A stretch of DNA of 64,000 nt from Aquibium microcysteis (GCF_014495845.1 NZ_CP061080.1:62001-126000); one strand, 5' to 3'. Positions 10,146-20,061 are shown, numbered from the stretch's first letter. Numbers and translations: made by a program. The notes: generated from the letters alone by a model not told the origin.

Positions 10146-11396
10146 ATGAAGACTGACCGTCGTTCCTTCCTGACCGGTGCCGGCGCGGTTGCCGCCACCC
10201 TGGCGTCCGGCTCGGCCCAGGCGCAGGACCTCATCCGCGATCTCATCCTGTCGCCGCGCCGCGGCAACTGGGACGACCAGTTCGACGCCCGTGCGACCGA
10301 GGGCGGCCGCGTGGCGACCAGCCTGCCGATCTTCAGCCCCGAGACCGTGACCTATGTCGAGATGGCCATCGGCCAGTACAGCGGGATCGTCGCGCAGGGC
10401 GGCTGGCCGGTTGTTCCGGCGACCAAGAAGCTGCGCCTCGGCGTCGTCGATCCGGACGTGGAGTTCCTGCGCCGCCGCCTGATGATCTCGGGCGACCTGT
10501 CCACCAGCGCCGGCATCTCGCCCGCCTTCGATTCCTACGTGGACGCGGCCGTCAAGCGCTTCCAGCTGCGCCACGGGCTGCCGTCCGACGGCGTCATGGG
10601 CGAGTATTCCTACGCGGCGATGAACGTCTCGGCGCCGGTGCGCCTCGGCCAGCTCGAGACCAATCTCGTGCGCTTGCGCGCCATGTCGGGCTTCCTCGGC
10701 GACCGCTACGTGATGGTCAACATCCCGGCCGCCCAGATCGAGGCCGTCGAGGCCGGCCGCGTCGTGCTGCGCCACACCGCCATCGTCGGCAAGATCGACC
10801 GCCAGACGCCGATCCTCAATTCCAAGATCAACGAGGTCATCGTCAACCCGTTCTGGAACGCGCCCGAATCGATCGTCCGCAAGGACATCATTCCGCTGAT
10901 GCGCAAGAACCCGAACTATCTGACCGAGAACAACATCCGTATCCTCGGCCCGCAGGGCGAGGTCGATCCGATGAGCATCGACTGGAACACCGAAGAGGCG
11001 GCCAAGCTGCACTTCCGGCAGGATCCGGGCAGGATCAACGCGATGGCATCGGTGAAGATCAACTTCCCCAACCCGCATGCCGTCTACATGCACGATACGC
11101 CGCAGCAGAGCCTGTTCAACCAGATCGAGCGCTTCCATTCCTCGGGCTGCGTGCGCGTTCAGAACGTCCGCGACCTGGTGACCTGGCTGCTGCGCGACAC
11201 GCCGGGCTGGGACCGTCAGCGCTTCGAGCAGACCATCAAGAGCGGCGAGAGCACGCCGGTCGCGCTCACGGCGCCGGTGCCGGTCTATTTCACCTACGTC
11301 TCCGCCTGGTCGACCGGCGACCGCGTCGTGCATTTCCGCAACGACATCTACGGCCGCGACGGCGTCGACGAACTGATGATCTCCGCGGCTCTCTGA
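10146..11396 (+). CDS. ldtP: L,D-transpeptidase, YkuD domain
   Basis: A 416-residue exported cell-wall enzyme that forms 3-3 peptidoglycan cross-links or attaches proteins. The N-terminus is [18 protein letters not shown], a Tat-like signal (RRSFL) ending near SGSAQA. A peptidoglycan-binding domain follows ([23 protein letters not shown], about residues 120-165), then the YkuD catalytic domain with HDTPQQSLF and the nucleophile Cys335 in [18 protein letters not shown] 10146 puts the twin-arginine near the N-terminus; an upstream in-frame start at 10083 would add about 20 residues of no known signal type. It matches LdtP, the target of LdtR. Confidence 0.93.
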   Translation: MKTDRRSFLTGAGAVAATLASGSAQAQDLIRDLILSPRRGNWDDQFDARATEGGRVATSLPIFSPETVTYVEMAIGQYSGIVAQGGWPVVPATKKLRLGVVDPDVEFLRRRLMISGDLSTSAGISPAFDSYVDAAVKRFQLRHGLPSDGVMGEYSYAAMNVSAPVRLGQLETNLVRLRAMSGFLGDRYVMVNIPAAQIEAVEAGRVVLRHTAIVGKIDRQTPILNSKINEVIVNPFWNAPESIVRKDIIPLMRKNPNYLTENNIRILGPQGEVDPMSIDWNTEEAAKLHFRQDPGRINAMASVKINFPNPHAVYMHDTPQQSLFNQIERFHSSGCVRVQNVRDLVTWLLRDTPGWDRQRFEQTIKSGESTPVALTAPVPVYFTYVSAWSTGDRVVHFRNDIYGRDGVDELMISAAL

Positions 11397-11422
11397 GCCC
11401 CGCCGGACCGCGACGAACGAGG

Positions 11423-11444
11423 AGGGCCGCCTGCGCGCGGCCCT
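11423..11444 (+). terminator. probable intrinsic terminator after ldtP
   Basis: A perfect 8-base-pair stem, AGGGCCGC/GCGGCCCT, with a six-base loop, followed by TCTTTCGTTG. It begins 26 bases after the ldtP stop. The T-run is imperfect, so termination may be partial. Confidence 0.6.
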
Positions 11445-11589
11445 TCTTTCGTTGCTGCGTCCCGCGCCGGCCGGGACCGACGATCTGCCGCATTCGGGAC
11501 AACGGATTTCGCACCCTCCCGCGTGGCGGCAGCTAGGGCGATGTGATATTGCGCCCGCAACCGCAACCACCGTCCGAGGAAGGATGCCC

Positions 11590-12903
11590 ATGGCCACCGC
11601 GACCGCCGCCAAGACGTTCGAGGAGAACCCCTTCAACCTGCCGCTCGAAGAGGCCGATCCGGAAATCTTCGGCGCCATCGGCAAGGAACTCGGTCGCCAG
11701 CGCCACGAGATCGAGCTGATCGCCTCGGAAAACATCGTCAGCCGCGCCGTTCTGGAGGCGCAGGGCTCGGTGATGACCAACAAATATGCCGAGGGCTATC
11801 CGGGCAAGCGCTATTATGGCGGCTGCCAGTTCGTCGACATCGCCGAGGATCTCGCCATCGAGCGGGCGAAGAAGCTCTTCGACTGCGGCTTCGCCAACGT
11901 CCAGCCGAATTCGGGATCGCAGATGAACCAGGCGGTGTTCCTGGCGATGCTGCAGCCGGGCGACACCTTCATGGGCCTCGACCTGAATTCGGGCGGCCAC
12001 CTGACGCACGGCTCGCCGGTCAACATGTCGGGCAAGTGGTTCAACGTCGTCTCCTACGGCGTGCGCCGCGACGACCACCAGATCGACATGGACGAAGTCG
12101 AGCGTCTCGCCCACCAGCACAAGCCGAAGCTGATCATCGGCGGCGGCACGGCCTATTCGCGCATCTGGGACTGGAAGCGCTTCCGCGAGATCGCCGATTC
12201 GGTCGGCGCGATCTTCATGGTCGACATGGCCCACATCGCCGGCCTGGTGGCGGGCGGCGCGCATCCCTCGCCGCTGCCGCATGCCCACGTCGTCACCTCG
12301 ACCACGCACAAGTCGCTTCGCGGCCCGCGCGGCGGCCTGATCCTCACAAACCACGAGGACATCGCCAAGAAGGTCAACTCGGCCGTGTTCCCGGGCCTGC
12401 AGGGCGGTCCGCTGATGCACGTCATCGCCGCCAAGGCGGTGGCCTTCGGCGAGGCGCTGCGGCCCGACTTCAAGGCCTATGCCCATGCCGTCGTCGCCAA
12501 TGCGCGCACGCTGGCGGCGAGCCTCAAGGAGACCGGCCTCGACATCGTCTCGGGCGGCACCGACAACCACTCGATGCTGGTCGACCTGCGCCCGAAGAAC
12601 GCCACCGGCAAGCGCGCCGAGGCGGCCCTCGGCCGCGCCAACATCACCTGCAACAAGAACGGCATCCCCTTCGATCCGGAAAAGCCCTTCGTCACGTCGG
12701 GCATCCGCCTGGGCACCCCGGCCGGCACCACGCGCGGCTTCGGTCAGGCCGAGTTCGCCGAGATCGGCCGGCTGATCGCGGAGGTGATGGACGGACTGAA
12801 GGCGGCCAATTCCGACGAGGGCAACGCGGCGGTGGAAGCCGCAGTGAAGCAGAAGGTGATCGCGCTGACCGACCGCTTCCCGCTGTATCCCTTCATGGGG
12901 TGA
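11590..12903 (+). CDS. glyA: serine hydroxymethyltransferase
   Basis: GlyA interconverts serine and glycine and supplies one-carbon units on tetrahydrofolate. The 437-residue length is normal. Family motifs are [23 protein letters not shown], the substrate region GGHLTHG, and the PLP-lysine segment [16 protein letters not shown]. The C-terminal part has NAVAGSR-equivalent [16 protein letters not shown]. Two ATG codons are close together; the one at 11590 is about 6 bases after GAGGAAGG, whereas 11584 would touch it, so 11590 is preferred. A hairpin follows directly, and nrdR is next on the same strand. Confidence 0.97.
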   Translation: MATATAAKTFEENPFNLPLEEADPEIFGAIGKELGRQRHEIELIASENIVSRAVLEAQGSVMTNKYAEGYPGKRYYGGCQFVDIAEDLAIERAKKLFDCGFANVQPNSGSQMNQAVFLAMLQPGDTFMGLDLNSGGHLTHGSPVNMSGKWFNVVSYGVRRDDHQIDMDEVERLAHQHKPKLIIGGGTAYSRIWDWKRFREIADSVGAIFMVDMAHIAGLVAGGAHPSPLPHAHVVTSTTHKSLRGPRGGLILTNHEDIAKKVNSAVFPGLQGGPLMHVIAAKAVAFGEALRPDFKAYAHAVVANARTLAASLKETGLDIVSGGTDNHSMLVDLRPKNATGKRAEAALGRANITCNKNGIPFDPEKPFVTSGIRLGTPAGTTRGFGQAEFAEIGRLIAEVMDGLKAANSDEGNAAVEAAVKQKVIALTDRFPLYPFMG

Positions 12904-12911
12904 ATGCGCGC

Positions 12912-12938
12912 GGCGGCCTTCCGCCTGAGAAGGCCGCC
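12912..12938 (+). terminator. hairpin after glyA
   Basis: A perfect 9-base-pair stem (GGCGGCCTT/AAGGCCGCC) with a nine-base loop starts 8 bases after the glyA stop. Only a short CGCTTT follows, so it may act as an attenuator or RNA-end stabiliser rather than a full terminator. Confidence 0.5.
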
Positions 12939-13220
12939 CGCTTTGACCAGAGCGTGCAGGGCGAGGCGGAACGAACGCGCCGTGCTCCGGTTCGGCGACG
13001 CTTCGCGGCGATCCGGAATCATCCGCGATTCCCGCTCCGACGGTGGGGATGAGCCAGCGACGCTCGCCCAACCACGCCCCAGGCGTGGTCCCGGAACCCC
13101 GATTCTGTGTCCGCCGGCGGCTTCGCGCAGCAGCGGAGAGGGACGCCCGAACGGTCGCTTTGCGCGCGCCAGCCGAATCCCGTAAGCCTTGCGCGTCCGA
13201 ACGAACGTGACAGGTCTGCC
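12939..13220. other. glyA-nrdR intergenic region with a small palindrome
   Basis: No convincing gene is present in these 282 bases. There is a perfect 8-base inverted repeat, ACCACGCC/GGCGTGGT, at 13071-13089 with a three-base loop, and a looser GGAATC/GATTCC pair near 13015-13033. The nrdR promoter must lie in this region but no clear -35/-10 pair is seen. Confidence 0.4.
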
Positions 13221-13676
13221 ATGCGCTGCCCCTACTGCCAGTCCGAAGACACCCAGGTGAAGGATTCGCGTCCGGCCGAGGACGGCGCGGCGATCCGCAG
13301 ACGACGGGTCTGCCCGGACTGCGGCGGACGGTTCACGACCTTCGAGCGCGTCCAGCTGCGCGACCTCGTGGTGACGAAGAAGTCGGGCCGGCGCACGCCC
13401 TTCGACCGCGACAAGCTGGAGCGGTCGGTTCAGACGGCGCTGCGCAAGCGCCAGATCGATCCGCAGCGCGTCGAGCGCATGATCTCGGGCATCGTGCGCC
13501 AGCTGGAGAGTTCCGGCGAGAGCGAGGTCTCGTCCAGCACCATCGGCCGCCTGGTCATGGAGGGTCTGAAGAACATCGACGAGGTGGCCTATGTCCGCTT
13601 CGCCTCGGTCTATCAGGACTTCCAGAAGGCGGAAGACTTCGAGGGATTCCTGCGCGAGATGGACCGCCAGGACTGA
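13221..13676 (+). CDS. nrdR: transcriptional repressor NrdR
   Basis: NrdR represses ribonucleotide reductase operons in response to ATP/dATP. It is 151 residues. The zinc ribbon is formed by C3, C6, C31 and C34 (MRCPYC and [12 protein letters not shown]), and the ATP-cone domain covers about residues 49-139 ([18 protein letters not shown], then [14 protein letters not shown]). In many relatives ribD follows immediately; here a roughly 9.6-kb block of unrelated genes comes in between. Confidence 0.97.
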   Translation: MRCPYCQSEDTQVKDSRPAEDGAAIRRRRVCPDCGGRFTTFERVQLRDLVVTKKSGRRTPFDRDKLERSVQTALRKRQIDPQRVERMISGIVRQLESSGESEVSSSTIGRLVMEGLKNIDEVAYVRFASVYQDFQKAEDFEGFLREMDRQD

Positions 13677-14034
13677 CCCCCGCGTCTCCGGCCCGGCCGC
13701 GAATCTCGCCATCGGAAATCTCGCCGTCGCGCAGGCCGCAGGTCGGAGCAGCCTTGCGGCGCGCCCGGCCGCCGGCGCAGGGGAATGCGCCTCGTCGCGA
13801 TCCGCGGCGCGGCTCCGCCAGACTGAACGCCGCGACGCCACGGTCTCCCGCCATGCTTCACCATTCCCGACCGTCGCGCCGCGCCCCCCGCACCGAGGCG
13901 ATCCCGGCCTCGGAAATCGCTGTCCTCATTATGCGTTCAAAAGGCAAAATTTCGAGAGGCGCCCCTCGCAAAGATGCTTTTCATGAATACAAAATCATGA
14001 AATAGTACCTTCATGTCAGAGGGAGTGCGTTTGC
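13677..14034. promoter_or_regulatory. intergenic region with AT-rich promoter zone and perfect dyad
   Basis: The first 240 bases hold no gene. The last 110 are strikingly AT-rich for this genome. A perfect dyad TTTCATGA-N8-TCATGAAA lies at 13979-14002, with another TTCATG at 14010-14015, 33 bases before the hydrolase start. The position and symmetry fit an operator overlapping the promoter of the hydrolase and ABC binding-protein genes. Confidence 0.45.
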
Positions 14035-14883
14035 ATGCGCAAGGTGCCGGGCCACGGCCGGACGCTGTCCTATTATGATTTCGGCCACACGACGGTCTAT
14101 GCGTCGCGCTTCGACCAGCGTTTCGCCTACTGCGCCTACGTCCCGCAGGACTATGACGAGGATGGCGACCGGACCTACCCGCTTGCGGTCATCGTGCACG
14201 GCACGGAGCGCGGCATGCAGCGCTACCGCGATGCCTTCGCCGATTTCGCCGAGGCGCATGGCGTGATCGTGCTGTGCCCGCTGTTCCCGACCGGCATCTG
14301 CTTCCCCGGGGATCTCTCGAGCTACAAGGCGCTGCGGTACGGCGACCTGCACTACGACGCTGTGCTGCTCGACATGGTGGAAGAGATGCGCGAGCGCTAC
14401 CGCATCGCCGGCGACCGGGTGATGATGTACGGCTTCTCCGGCGGCGGCCATTTCACCCACCGCTTCCTCTATCTGCATCCCGAGCGGCTGCTCGCGGCCT
14501 CCATCGGCGCGCCCGGCGTGGTGACCCTGCTCGACTTCGAGCACGACTGGTGGGTCGGGCTGCGCAATTTCGAGGCGCTGTTCGGCAAGCCGGTCGACGT
14601 CGAGGCCATGCGCAAGGTCGCGGTGCAGGCCGTCATCGGCGCCGCCGACACCGAGACCTGGGAGATCACCATCACGCCCGACGACGCCTGGTGGATGCCG
14701 GGTGCGGACCTCGCCGGCGCCAACCGCAACGACCGCATCCGCGCCCTGAAGCAGAGCCTCGAGGCGCAGGGCATTCCCGTGCGGCTCGACGTCGAGCCCG
14801 GCGTCGCCCACGACGACCGCACGCTGCTCAAGCACGTCAAGGCCTTCTTCGCCGAGACGCTGGCGGCGTCGCGTCCCGCCTGA
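14035..14883 (+). CDS. alpha/beta hydrolase (esterase/peptidase-like)
   Basis: A 282-residue alpha/beta-hydrolase without a signal peptide. The nucleophile elbow is G-F-S135-G-G-G in VMMYGFSGGGHFTHRF; the oxyanion strand is LAVIVHGTERG and the likely catalytic His is in GVAHDDRTLL near the C-terminus. The core resembles esterases of the PHB-depolymerase/feruloyl-esterase kind, and the protein may act on a small ester or amide. It is followed after 78 bases by an ABC substrate-binding gene on the same strand, suggesting it works on the imported compound. Confidence 0.8.
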   Translation: MRKVPGHGRTLSYYDFGHTTVYASRFDQRFAYCAYVPQDYDEDGDRTYPLAVIVHGTERGMQRYRDAFADFAEAHGVIVLCPLFPTGICFPGDLSSYKALRYGDLHYDAVLLDMVEEMRERYRIAGDRVMMYGFSGGGHFTHRFLYLHPERLLAASIGAPGVVTLLDFEHDWWVGLRNFEALFGKPVDVEAMRKVAVQAVIGAADTETWEITITPDDAWWMPGADLAGANRNDRIRALKQSLEAQGIPVRLDVEPGVAHDDRTLLKHVKAFFAETLAASRPA

Positions 14884-14961
14884 ATCATCGCACGGGCTCC
14901 GCCAGACGAGCCCGGCACGGCCTGACCAAGAACGGGAACACGAGACAAGGGAACTCAGACG

Positions 14962-16527
14962 ATGGGAAGACTGACGATTTCATCCTTGCTGGCCGGTGCA
15001 GCACTGCTGGTGGCTGCCCCGGTCCTGGCGCAGGAACCGGTCAAGGGCGGAACGCTCACGGTGCGCATGAACGCCGACATCCGCGGCACCGACGGCCTGA
15101 ACCGCGACGCCAACACCGACACGGTGCTGCACCACATCTTCGAGACGCTGGTCGGATTCCGCGACGACCTGTCGATCGGACCGGTGCTGGCGCAGTCCTG
15201 GACGGTGTCGGACGACGGCCGCGCCTACTCCTTCACGCTACGCGAGGGCGCGACCTACCATGACGGGTCGCCGGTGAGGTCGGCCGACGTGAAAACCATC
15301 TGGGACTGGCGGGTCTCCAGGGGCAAGGACTGGTTCTGCAATCCCTTCTTCGACGGCAGCCAGGGGCTGAAGGTCGAGGCGGTGGAGACGCCTGACGACC
15401 GCACCGTGGTGTTCCGCATCAACGAGCCCAACGCGCTGTTCCTGGCACAGCTCGCCAACGTCCAGTGCAACGGCTGGATCGCCAGCCCGAAGAACATCGC
15501 CGCCGACGGCACCTGGATCGCCGGCTCCGCGATCGGCAGCGGCTCCTTCAAGCTGGGGACCTGGGAAAAGGGCCAGTTCGTCCGGCTGGAGCGCTACGAC
15601 GGCTACGCGCCGCTGGCGGAAGCCGCGAGCGGTCTCGCCGGCGACCGGACGGCCTATGTGGATGCGGTCGACTTCCGGATCATTCCCGACACGTCGGCAG
15701 CCGAGACGGCGCTGTTCGCCGGCGAAGTCGACGTGCTTCCCGGGTTGGAATCGAGCCGTATCGAGGAGGCCAAGGGGCGCGGCATCACGGTCTCGACCAC
15801 GCCCGGCCTCTCCTGGACGCCGATCCTGCTGCAGACCAGCGATCCGCTGCTGTCCAACGTGACGATGCGCCGGGCGCTGGCGCATGCGGTGGATTTCGGC
15901 CAGATCGCCACGGTCCGTACCAGCGGGCTGGCGCAGGCCAATCCTTCGGCCGTCGCGCAGGCGAGCGCCTTCTTCGACGACGATTTCCTCGCCTGGCCGG
16001 ACTACGACCCGGAGAAGGCCAAGGCTCTGCTCGCCGAGGCCGGCTACAAGGGCGAGCCGGTCAAGATCCAGACCAACACCCGCTACCAGGGCATGTACGA
16101 GAACTCGATCCTGCTGCAGGCCATGCTGCAGGCAGCCGGCATCAATGCCGAACTCGAGGTGCTCGACTGGGCCGCGCAGCTCGACAACTATCTCGCCGGC
16201 AAGTTCCAGATCCAGTCCTTCGGCTATTCGGCCCGCCTCGATCCCTCCCAGCTCTACGGCATCCTGATCGGCGACAAGGCCAAGACGCCGACGCGGCAGT
16301 GGCAGAACGACGAGGCTTCCAGGCTCTACATCGAGACCACGAAGACGACGGATTTCGCGGCGCGCAAGGCCCTGTTCAAGCAGATCCATGCGCTGATGGC
16401 GGCGGACGTGCCGATCCTCGGGCTCTACTACGAGCCGGTCATCGACGCGGTGGCGCCCGGCGTGCAGGGCTACGCGGCCTGGCCGGCCGACAAGACCCGC
16501 GCCTGGGGCGTGTGGAAGACGAAGTAG
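14962..16527 (+). CDS. ABC transporter substrate-binding protein, family 5 (peptide/nickel type)
   Basis: A 521-residue periplasmic binding protein with a clear signal peptide (MGRLTISSLLAGAALLVAAP then VLAQ, cleavage after about residue 23). SBP_bac_5 features include the start GGTLTVRMNADIRGTDGLN, IFETLVGFRDDLSIGPVLAQSW and the later YDPEKAKALLAEAGY. The start has AAGGGAAC upstream. It is probably the binding subunit of the permease/ATPase genes at 17.6-21.0 kb, although those are on the other strand. Ligand is unknown; peptides, amidated compounds or beta-lactam-like molecules are possible given the C45 hydrolase nearby. Confidence 0.9.
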   Translation: MGRLTISSLLAGAALLVAAPVLAQEPVKGGTLTVRMNADIRGTDGLNRDANTDTVLHHIFETLVGFRDDLSIGPVLAQSWTVSDDGRAYSFTLREGATYHDGSPVRSADVKTIWDWRVSRGKDWFCNPFFDGSQGLKVEAVETPDDRTVVFRINEPNALFLAQLANVQCNGWIASPKNIAADGTWIAGSAIGSGSFKLGTWEKGQFVRLERYDGYAPLAEAASGLAGDRTAYVDAVDFRIIPDTSAAETALFAGEVDVLPGLESSRIEEAKGRGITVSTTPGLSWTPILLQTSDPLLSNVTMRRALAHAVDFGQIATVRTSGLAQANPSAVAQASAFFDDDFLAWPDYDPEKAKALLAEAGYKGEPVKIQTNTRYQGMYENSILLQAMLQAAGINAELEVLDWAAQLDNYLAGKFQIQSFGYSARLDPSQLYGILIGDKAKTPTRQWQNDEASRLYIETTKTTDFAARKALFKQIHALMAADVPILGLYYEPVIDAVAPGVQGYAAWPADKTRAWGVWKTK

Positions 16528-16645
16528 GCCGTCCGAGGACGGCAGTCGAGGACAGGGGCCGCAGGCATCACGCCTGCGGCTTCGACGTCTGTCCGGCTGC
16601 ACATCCTTTGCCTGCTGCCGGCCGAAAGCACGTGCGACATCGCAC

Positions 16646-16782
16646 CGCCGTCATCCTCGGGCTTGTCCCGAGGATCTGCGACTCCCGCCCCGTTGGCGCT
16701 TCGGAGTGCTCCATGCATTGGCAAGATCGCCCGAACTGCAGGACGCGGGCAGATCCTCGGGACAAGCCCGAGGATGACGGCG
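16646..16782. repeat. inverted pair of REP-like elements
   Basis: Two perfect 34-base arms, 16646-16679 and 16749-16782, are inverted copies of each other, 69 bases apart. Each arm is itself partly palindromic (ATCCTCGGG...CCCGAGGAT). The core CCTCGGGCTTGTCCCGAGG is a familiar dispersed intergenic repeat of alphaproteobacterial genomes. The pair lies between two convergent genes and could act as a bidirectional terminator. Confidence 0.85.
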
Positions 16783-16811
16783 TTGGAGCTGTTGTGGCGG
16801 CCTCGGCCTTG

Positions 16812-17546
16812 TCACCCGATCAGCCGCACGGCGTCGCCGACCCGCAATTCGCCTGCGGCCTCCACCGCGCACAGCACGCCGAAGCCGCCCTCGCCATGGC
16901 GGGCGATCTGGTGCAGCACCGCCGGCTCGAAGGCGAGTTCGCCCTGTGCGAGCGAGGTGAAGGCGCAGCGCGCGCAGGGCTCGGAGACGGCGAGCGTGAG
17001 GTCGCCGATGGCGAGGCGTCTGCCGACCCAGCCATGCTCGACGAAGCCGGCGAGCGAGGGCGTGGTGTCGACGACGAGGTTGGGGCGGAAGCGGCGGGGG
17101 TCCACCTGCGCCGGATCGGAAAGCAGGTCGCCGAGCGCCCGCATCGAGGCGGTCGTCAGCACGTGCAGGTCGGCGCGCCCGTAGCGCGGCGTCACATGGT
17201 CCGCGCGCTCGGTGCCGAAGGGCGCGTGCGGGCGCAGGGCGGCGGGGAAGCCGAGGAAGTCCGAGACCAGCGTGTCGGCCGCCGGGCTGCCGGCGTCGAG
17301 CCAGGGTCCGTCGCCCTGGCGCAGCTGCGGGCCGTCGGCGCCCAGCCGCGAGGCGAGGTTCGGCACCGGCCGCCAGTGCCGCCGCGTCTCCGGGCCGGCC
17401 ACGGAGCCATCGCGCAGGTCGACGATGCCCCAGAGCCGGTCGCCGACCAGGCCGCCCGCCGCCACCGATGCCGCGTCGAGGCGCTCGCCGCCGGTCGAGC
17501 TGACCGGATAGCGCCATAATTCGCTGATTTCGCCGATCACGGTCAT
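16812..17546 (-). CDS. MOSC domain protein (molybdenum-cofactor sulfurase C-terminal type)
   Basis: A 244-residue protein with the N-terminal MOSC beta-barrel (ISELWRYPVSSTGGERLD) and a MOSC domain from about residue 110. The conserved cysteine pair is in SEPCARCAFTS, and RRFRPNLVVD is typical. MOSC proteins carry sulfur or bind molybdenum cofactor, as in YiiM/YcbX proteins that reduce N-hydroxylated compounds. ATG 17546 is preceded by GGGGAGCCCGGC and is preferred to an upstream Met. It follows the ABC ATPase gene by 25 bases, an odd place for this family, and faces the binding-protein gene. Confidence 0.85.
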   Translation of the reverse strand: MTVIGEISELWRYPVSSTGGERLDAASVAAGGLVGDRLWGIVDLRDGSVAGPETRRHWRPVPNLASRLGADGPQLRQGDGPWLDAGSPAADTLVSDFLGFPAALRPHAPFGTERADHVTPRYGRADLHVLTTASMRALGDLLSDPAQVDPRRFRPNLVVDTTPSLAGFVEHGWVGRRLAIGDLTLAVSEPCARCAFTSLAQGELAFEPAVLHQIARHGEGGFGVLCAVEAAGELRVGDAVRLIG

Positions 17547-17571
17547 GCCGGGCTCCCCTGGTCCAAGGCGA

Positions 17572-19200
17572 TCATGCCTGCTGCGCGACGGCGTGGCCAT
17601 CGCTCGTGAAGCGCCTGTCCAGCAGCATGGCCGCGTCGAGCAGGCGGCGGGTATAGGGGTGGGCGGGCGCGTCGAACACCGCGTCGCGGTCGCCGAGTTC
17701 GACGATGCGGCCGTCCTCCATCACCGCGACGCGGTCGGCGACCTGTTCCACCGCGCCGAGATCGTGCGAGACGAAGAGACAGGCGAAGCCGTAGCGTGCC
17801 TGCAGCGACCGGATCAGCAGCAGGATCTGCTTCTGCACCGTCATGTCGAGTGCCGAAACCGGCTCGTCGGCCACCACGAAGGCCGGGCGGCGCACGATGG
17901 CGCGGGCGATCGCCACGCGCTGGCGCTGGCCGCCGGAGAGCTGGTGCGGCAGCCGCCCCAGGAAATCGAGCGGCAGCCCGACTTCGCCGAACACCTCCTC
18001 CACCCGGGCGCGCCGCGCGGCGCGGGTGAGGCCTCGGTCGAGCTTCAGCGGCTCCTCGACGATCGAGCCGATGCGCTGGCGCGGGTCGAGCGAGGAATAG
18101 GGGTCCTGGAAGACGATCTGCATGTCGCGGCGCTGGCGCCGGGCCATCGCGCCGTGCCCCTTCGCGATCGGTTCGCCGCGGAAGCGGATGGTGCCGGCGG
18201 AGGGCTGGACGAGACCGACGATGGCGCGGCCGAGCGTGGTCTTGCCCGAGCCGGAGGCGCCGACCAGCGCCAGCGTCTCGCCGCGCCGCACGACGAGGTC
18301 GACGCCGTGCACGGCGCGCTTCGCTTCGGTGCGGCCGAACAGGCGCGCGCGGCCGGGATAGTCGATGACGACGCCTTCGAGCTCGACCAGCGGCTCGGGA
18401 GAGACGGCGCCGCGGTCGCCGCCTGCCGCGCGGCGCGGCAGGGCATCGACCAGCTTGCGCGTATAGTCGTGACGGGGCTCGCGCAGCACCGCTCGGCTCG
18501 GACCCTGCTCCACCGCCTTGCCCGCGCGCATGACGACGACGTCGCGCACGTAATGCGACACCATGCCGAGGTCGTGGCTGATCAGAAGCACGGCGGTGCC
18601 CTTCTCGCGGGTCAGCTCCACCATCAGGTCGAGCACGTCGCGCTGCACCAGCGTGTCGAGCGCGGTGGTCGGCTCGTCGGCGATCAGCAGCTTCGGTTCG
18701 AGCAGCATGACGGAGGCGAGCATGATGCGCTGGCGCATGCCGCCGGAGAATTCGTGCGGGTGGGCCGACAGGCACCGCGCGGGGTGCTGGATGCGGATGC
18801 GCTCCAGCATGGCGAGCGACCGGTCGCGGATTTCGGCCGCGCCCATCGCGCGGTGCAGCCGCAGGCCCTCGGCCATCTGCTCGCCGATGGTCATGGCCGG
18901 GTTCAGCGACACCATCGGCTCCTGGAACACCATGCCGATCTCGCCGCCGCGCACCGCCCTGAGCGCGGCCGGTTCGAGGCGGGTCAGGTCGCGGCCGTCG
19001 AAGGCAATGACGCTCTGCGGCGTCGTCACGAGGGGTGGGGGCAGGAGGCCGAGCACGGCGCGCGCGGCCATGGTCTTGCCGGAGCCGGATTCGCCGACCA
19101 GCGCCAGCATCTCGCCGGCCTCGAGGCGGAAGGCCAGCCCGTCGACCACGCGGGCGCCGCCGGGGCCGACTTCCACCGAGAGGTCCTTGACGTCGAGCAT
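17572..19200 (-). CDS. dipeptide-type ABC transporter, fused tandem ATPases
   Basis: The 542-residue protein joins two ATP-binding cassettes, as in DppD-DppF fusions. Cassette 1: Walker A GESGSGKT, signature FSGGMRQR, Walker B LLIADEPT. Cassette 2: Walker A GASGSGKT, signature LSGGQRQR, Walker B VVADEPVSALD; its C-terminal oligopeptide segment has HPYTRRLL. The first cassette also has DYTRKLVDALP. It powers the permeases encoded just upstream, 27 bases away. Confidence 0.95.
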   Translation of the reverse strand: MLDVKDLSVEVGPGGARVVDGLAFRLEAGEMLALVGESGSGKTMAARAVLGLLPPPLVTTPQSVIAFDGRDLTRLEPAALRAVRGGEIGMVFQEPMVSLNPAMTIGEQMAEGLRLHRAMGAAEIRDRSLAMLERIRIQHPARCLSAHPHEFSGGMRQRIMLASVMLLEPKLLIADEPTTALDTLVQRDVLDLMVELTREKGTAVLLISHDLGMVSHYVRDVVVMRAGKAVEQGPSRAVLREPRHDYTRKLVDALPRRAAGGDRGAVSPEPLVELEGVVIDYPGRARLFGRTEAKRAVHGVDLVVRRGETLALVGASGSGKTTLGRAIVGLVQPSAGTIRFRGEPIAKGHGAMARRQRRDMQIVFQDPYSSLDPRQRIGSIVEEPLKLDRGLTRAARRARVEEVFGEVGLPLDFLGRLPHQLSGGQRQRVAIARAIVRRPAFVVADEPVSALDMTVQKQILLLIRSLQARYGFACLFVSHDLGAVEQVADRVAVMEDGRIVELGDRDAVFDAPAHPYTRRLLDAAMLLDRRFTSDGHAVAQQA

Positions 19201-19227
19201 GGGTCCCGCCTCCGCCAGCCTCGCCTC

Positions 19228-20061
19228 CTATGTCTTCATCTTCGGATCGAGCCAGTCGCGCACGGCGTCGCCCAGCATGTTGACGCCGAGCAGGGTGATC
19301 GAGATGCACAGGCCCGGCAGCACGATCAGGTGCGGCGCCTGGTTGATGTAGGGCCGCGCGGTGGCCAGCATGTTGCCCCAGCTCGGCGCCGGGGGCGGTA
19401 CGCCGAGACCGAGGAAGGACAGCGCGCTCTCCGACAGGATGATCCAGCCGAACATGGTGGTGGCGAGCACGGTGACGGGCGCCACGCAGTTGGGCAGCAC
19501 GTGGCGCAGCATGGTGACGAGTTCCGAATTGCCCGTCACCCGCGAGGCCTCGACGAATTCGCGCTCGCGCACGGAGAGCACGGTCGCGCGTACCACGCGC
19601 ACCACCACCGGCATGTAGGCGAGACCGAGCGCCACGATGATGCCGTTTCGGCTGGCGCCGAACACCGCCATGAAGCCGAGCGCCAGAAGCAGGCCGGGGA
19701 AGGCCAGGAAGGCGTCGTTGACCATCATCAGGATGCGGTCGGTCCAGCCGCGCAGGTAGCCGGCGGCGACGCCGACGGCGGTGCCGGTGACGAGCGCGAA
19801 GGCGACGGTGGCGAGCGCGATCCAGGCGCTGGTGCGGGCGCCGACGATGAGGCGGCTCGCCACGTCGCGGCCGAATTCGTCGGCGCCGAGCCAGTGCTGC
19901 GCGGTGAAGCCGCTCATCCGTGCCGGCAAGTCGAGCTTCAGCGGATCGTAGGGCGCGATGAAGGGGCCGAACAGCGCAAGCAGCGCCAGCAGAACCACCA
20001 CCGTGCCGCCGAACAGCGCGTTGAGGCGCAGGCGCGGCAGGCGGCGGGCGCCGGCGATCAT
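19228..20061 (-). CDS. ABC transporter permease, DppC-like
   Basis: A 277-residue inner-membrane protein with about six helices and the binding-protein-dependent transport signature around EFVEASRVTGNSELVTMLRHVLPN, the EAA loop that docks the ATPase. The N-terminal segment FIAPYDPLKLDLPARM and HWLGADEFGRDVASRLIVGARTS are typical of DppC/OppC. Its ATG overlaps the stop of the DppB-like gene by 4 bases (ATGA). Confidence 0.95.
   Translation of the reverse strand: MIAGARRLPRLRLNALFGGTVVVLLALLALFGPFIAPYDPLKLDLPARMSGFTAQHWLGADEFGRDVASRLIVGARTSAWIALATVAFALVTGTAVGVAAGYLRGWTDRILMMVNDAFLAFPGLLLALGFMAVFGASRNGIIVALGLAYMPVVVRVVRATVLSVREREFVEASRVTGNSELVTMLRHVLPNCVAPVTVLATTMFGWIILSESALSFLGLGVPPPAPSWGNMLATARPYINQAPHLIVLPGLCISITLLGVNMLGDAVRDWLDPKMKT

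Noticed and set aside
13677..14034. CRISPR or phage attachment site next to the AT-rich stretch
   Set aside because: There are no spaced identical repeats, no tRNA end and no integrase; only a single dyad that fits an operator.
16470..16784. Small frames in the SBP-MOSC gap with peptides such as DPRDKPEDDG
   Set aside because: These arise from the REP-like repeat and are a well-known annotation artefact.
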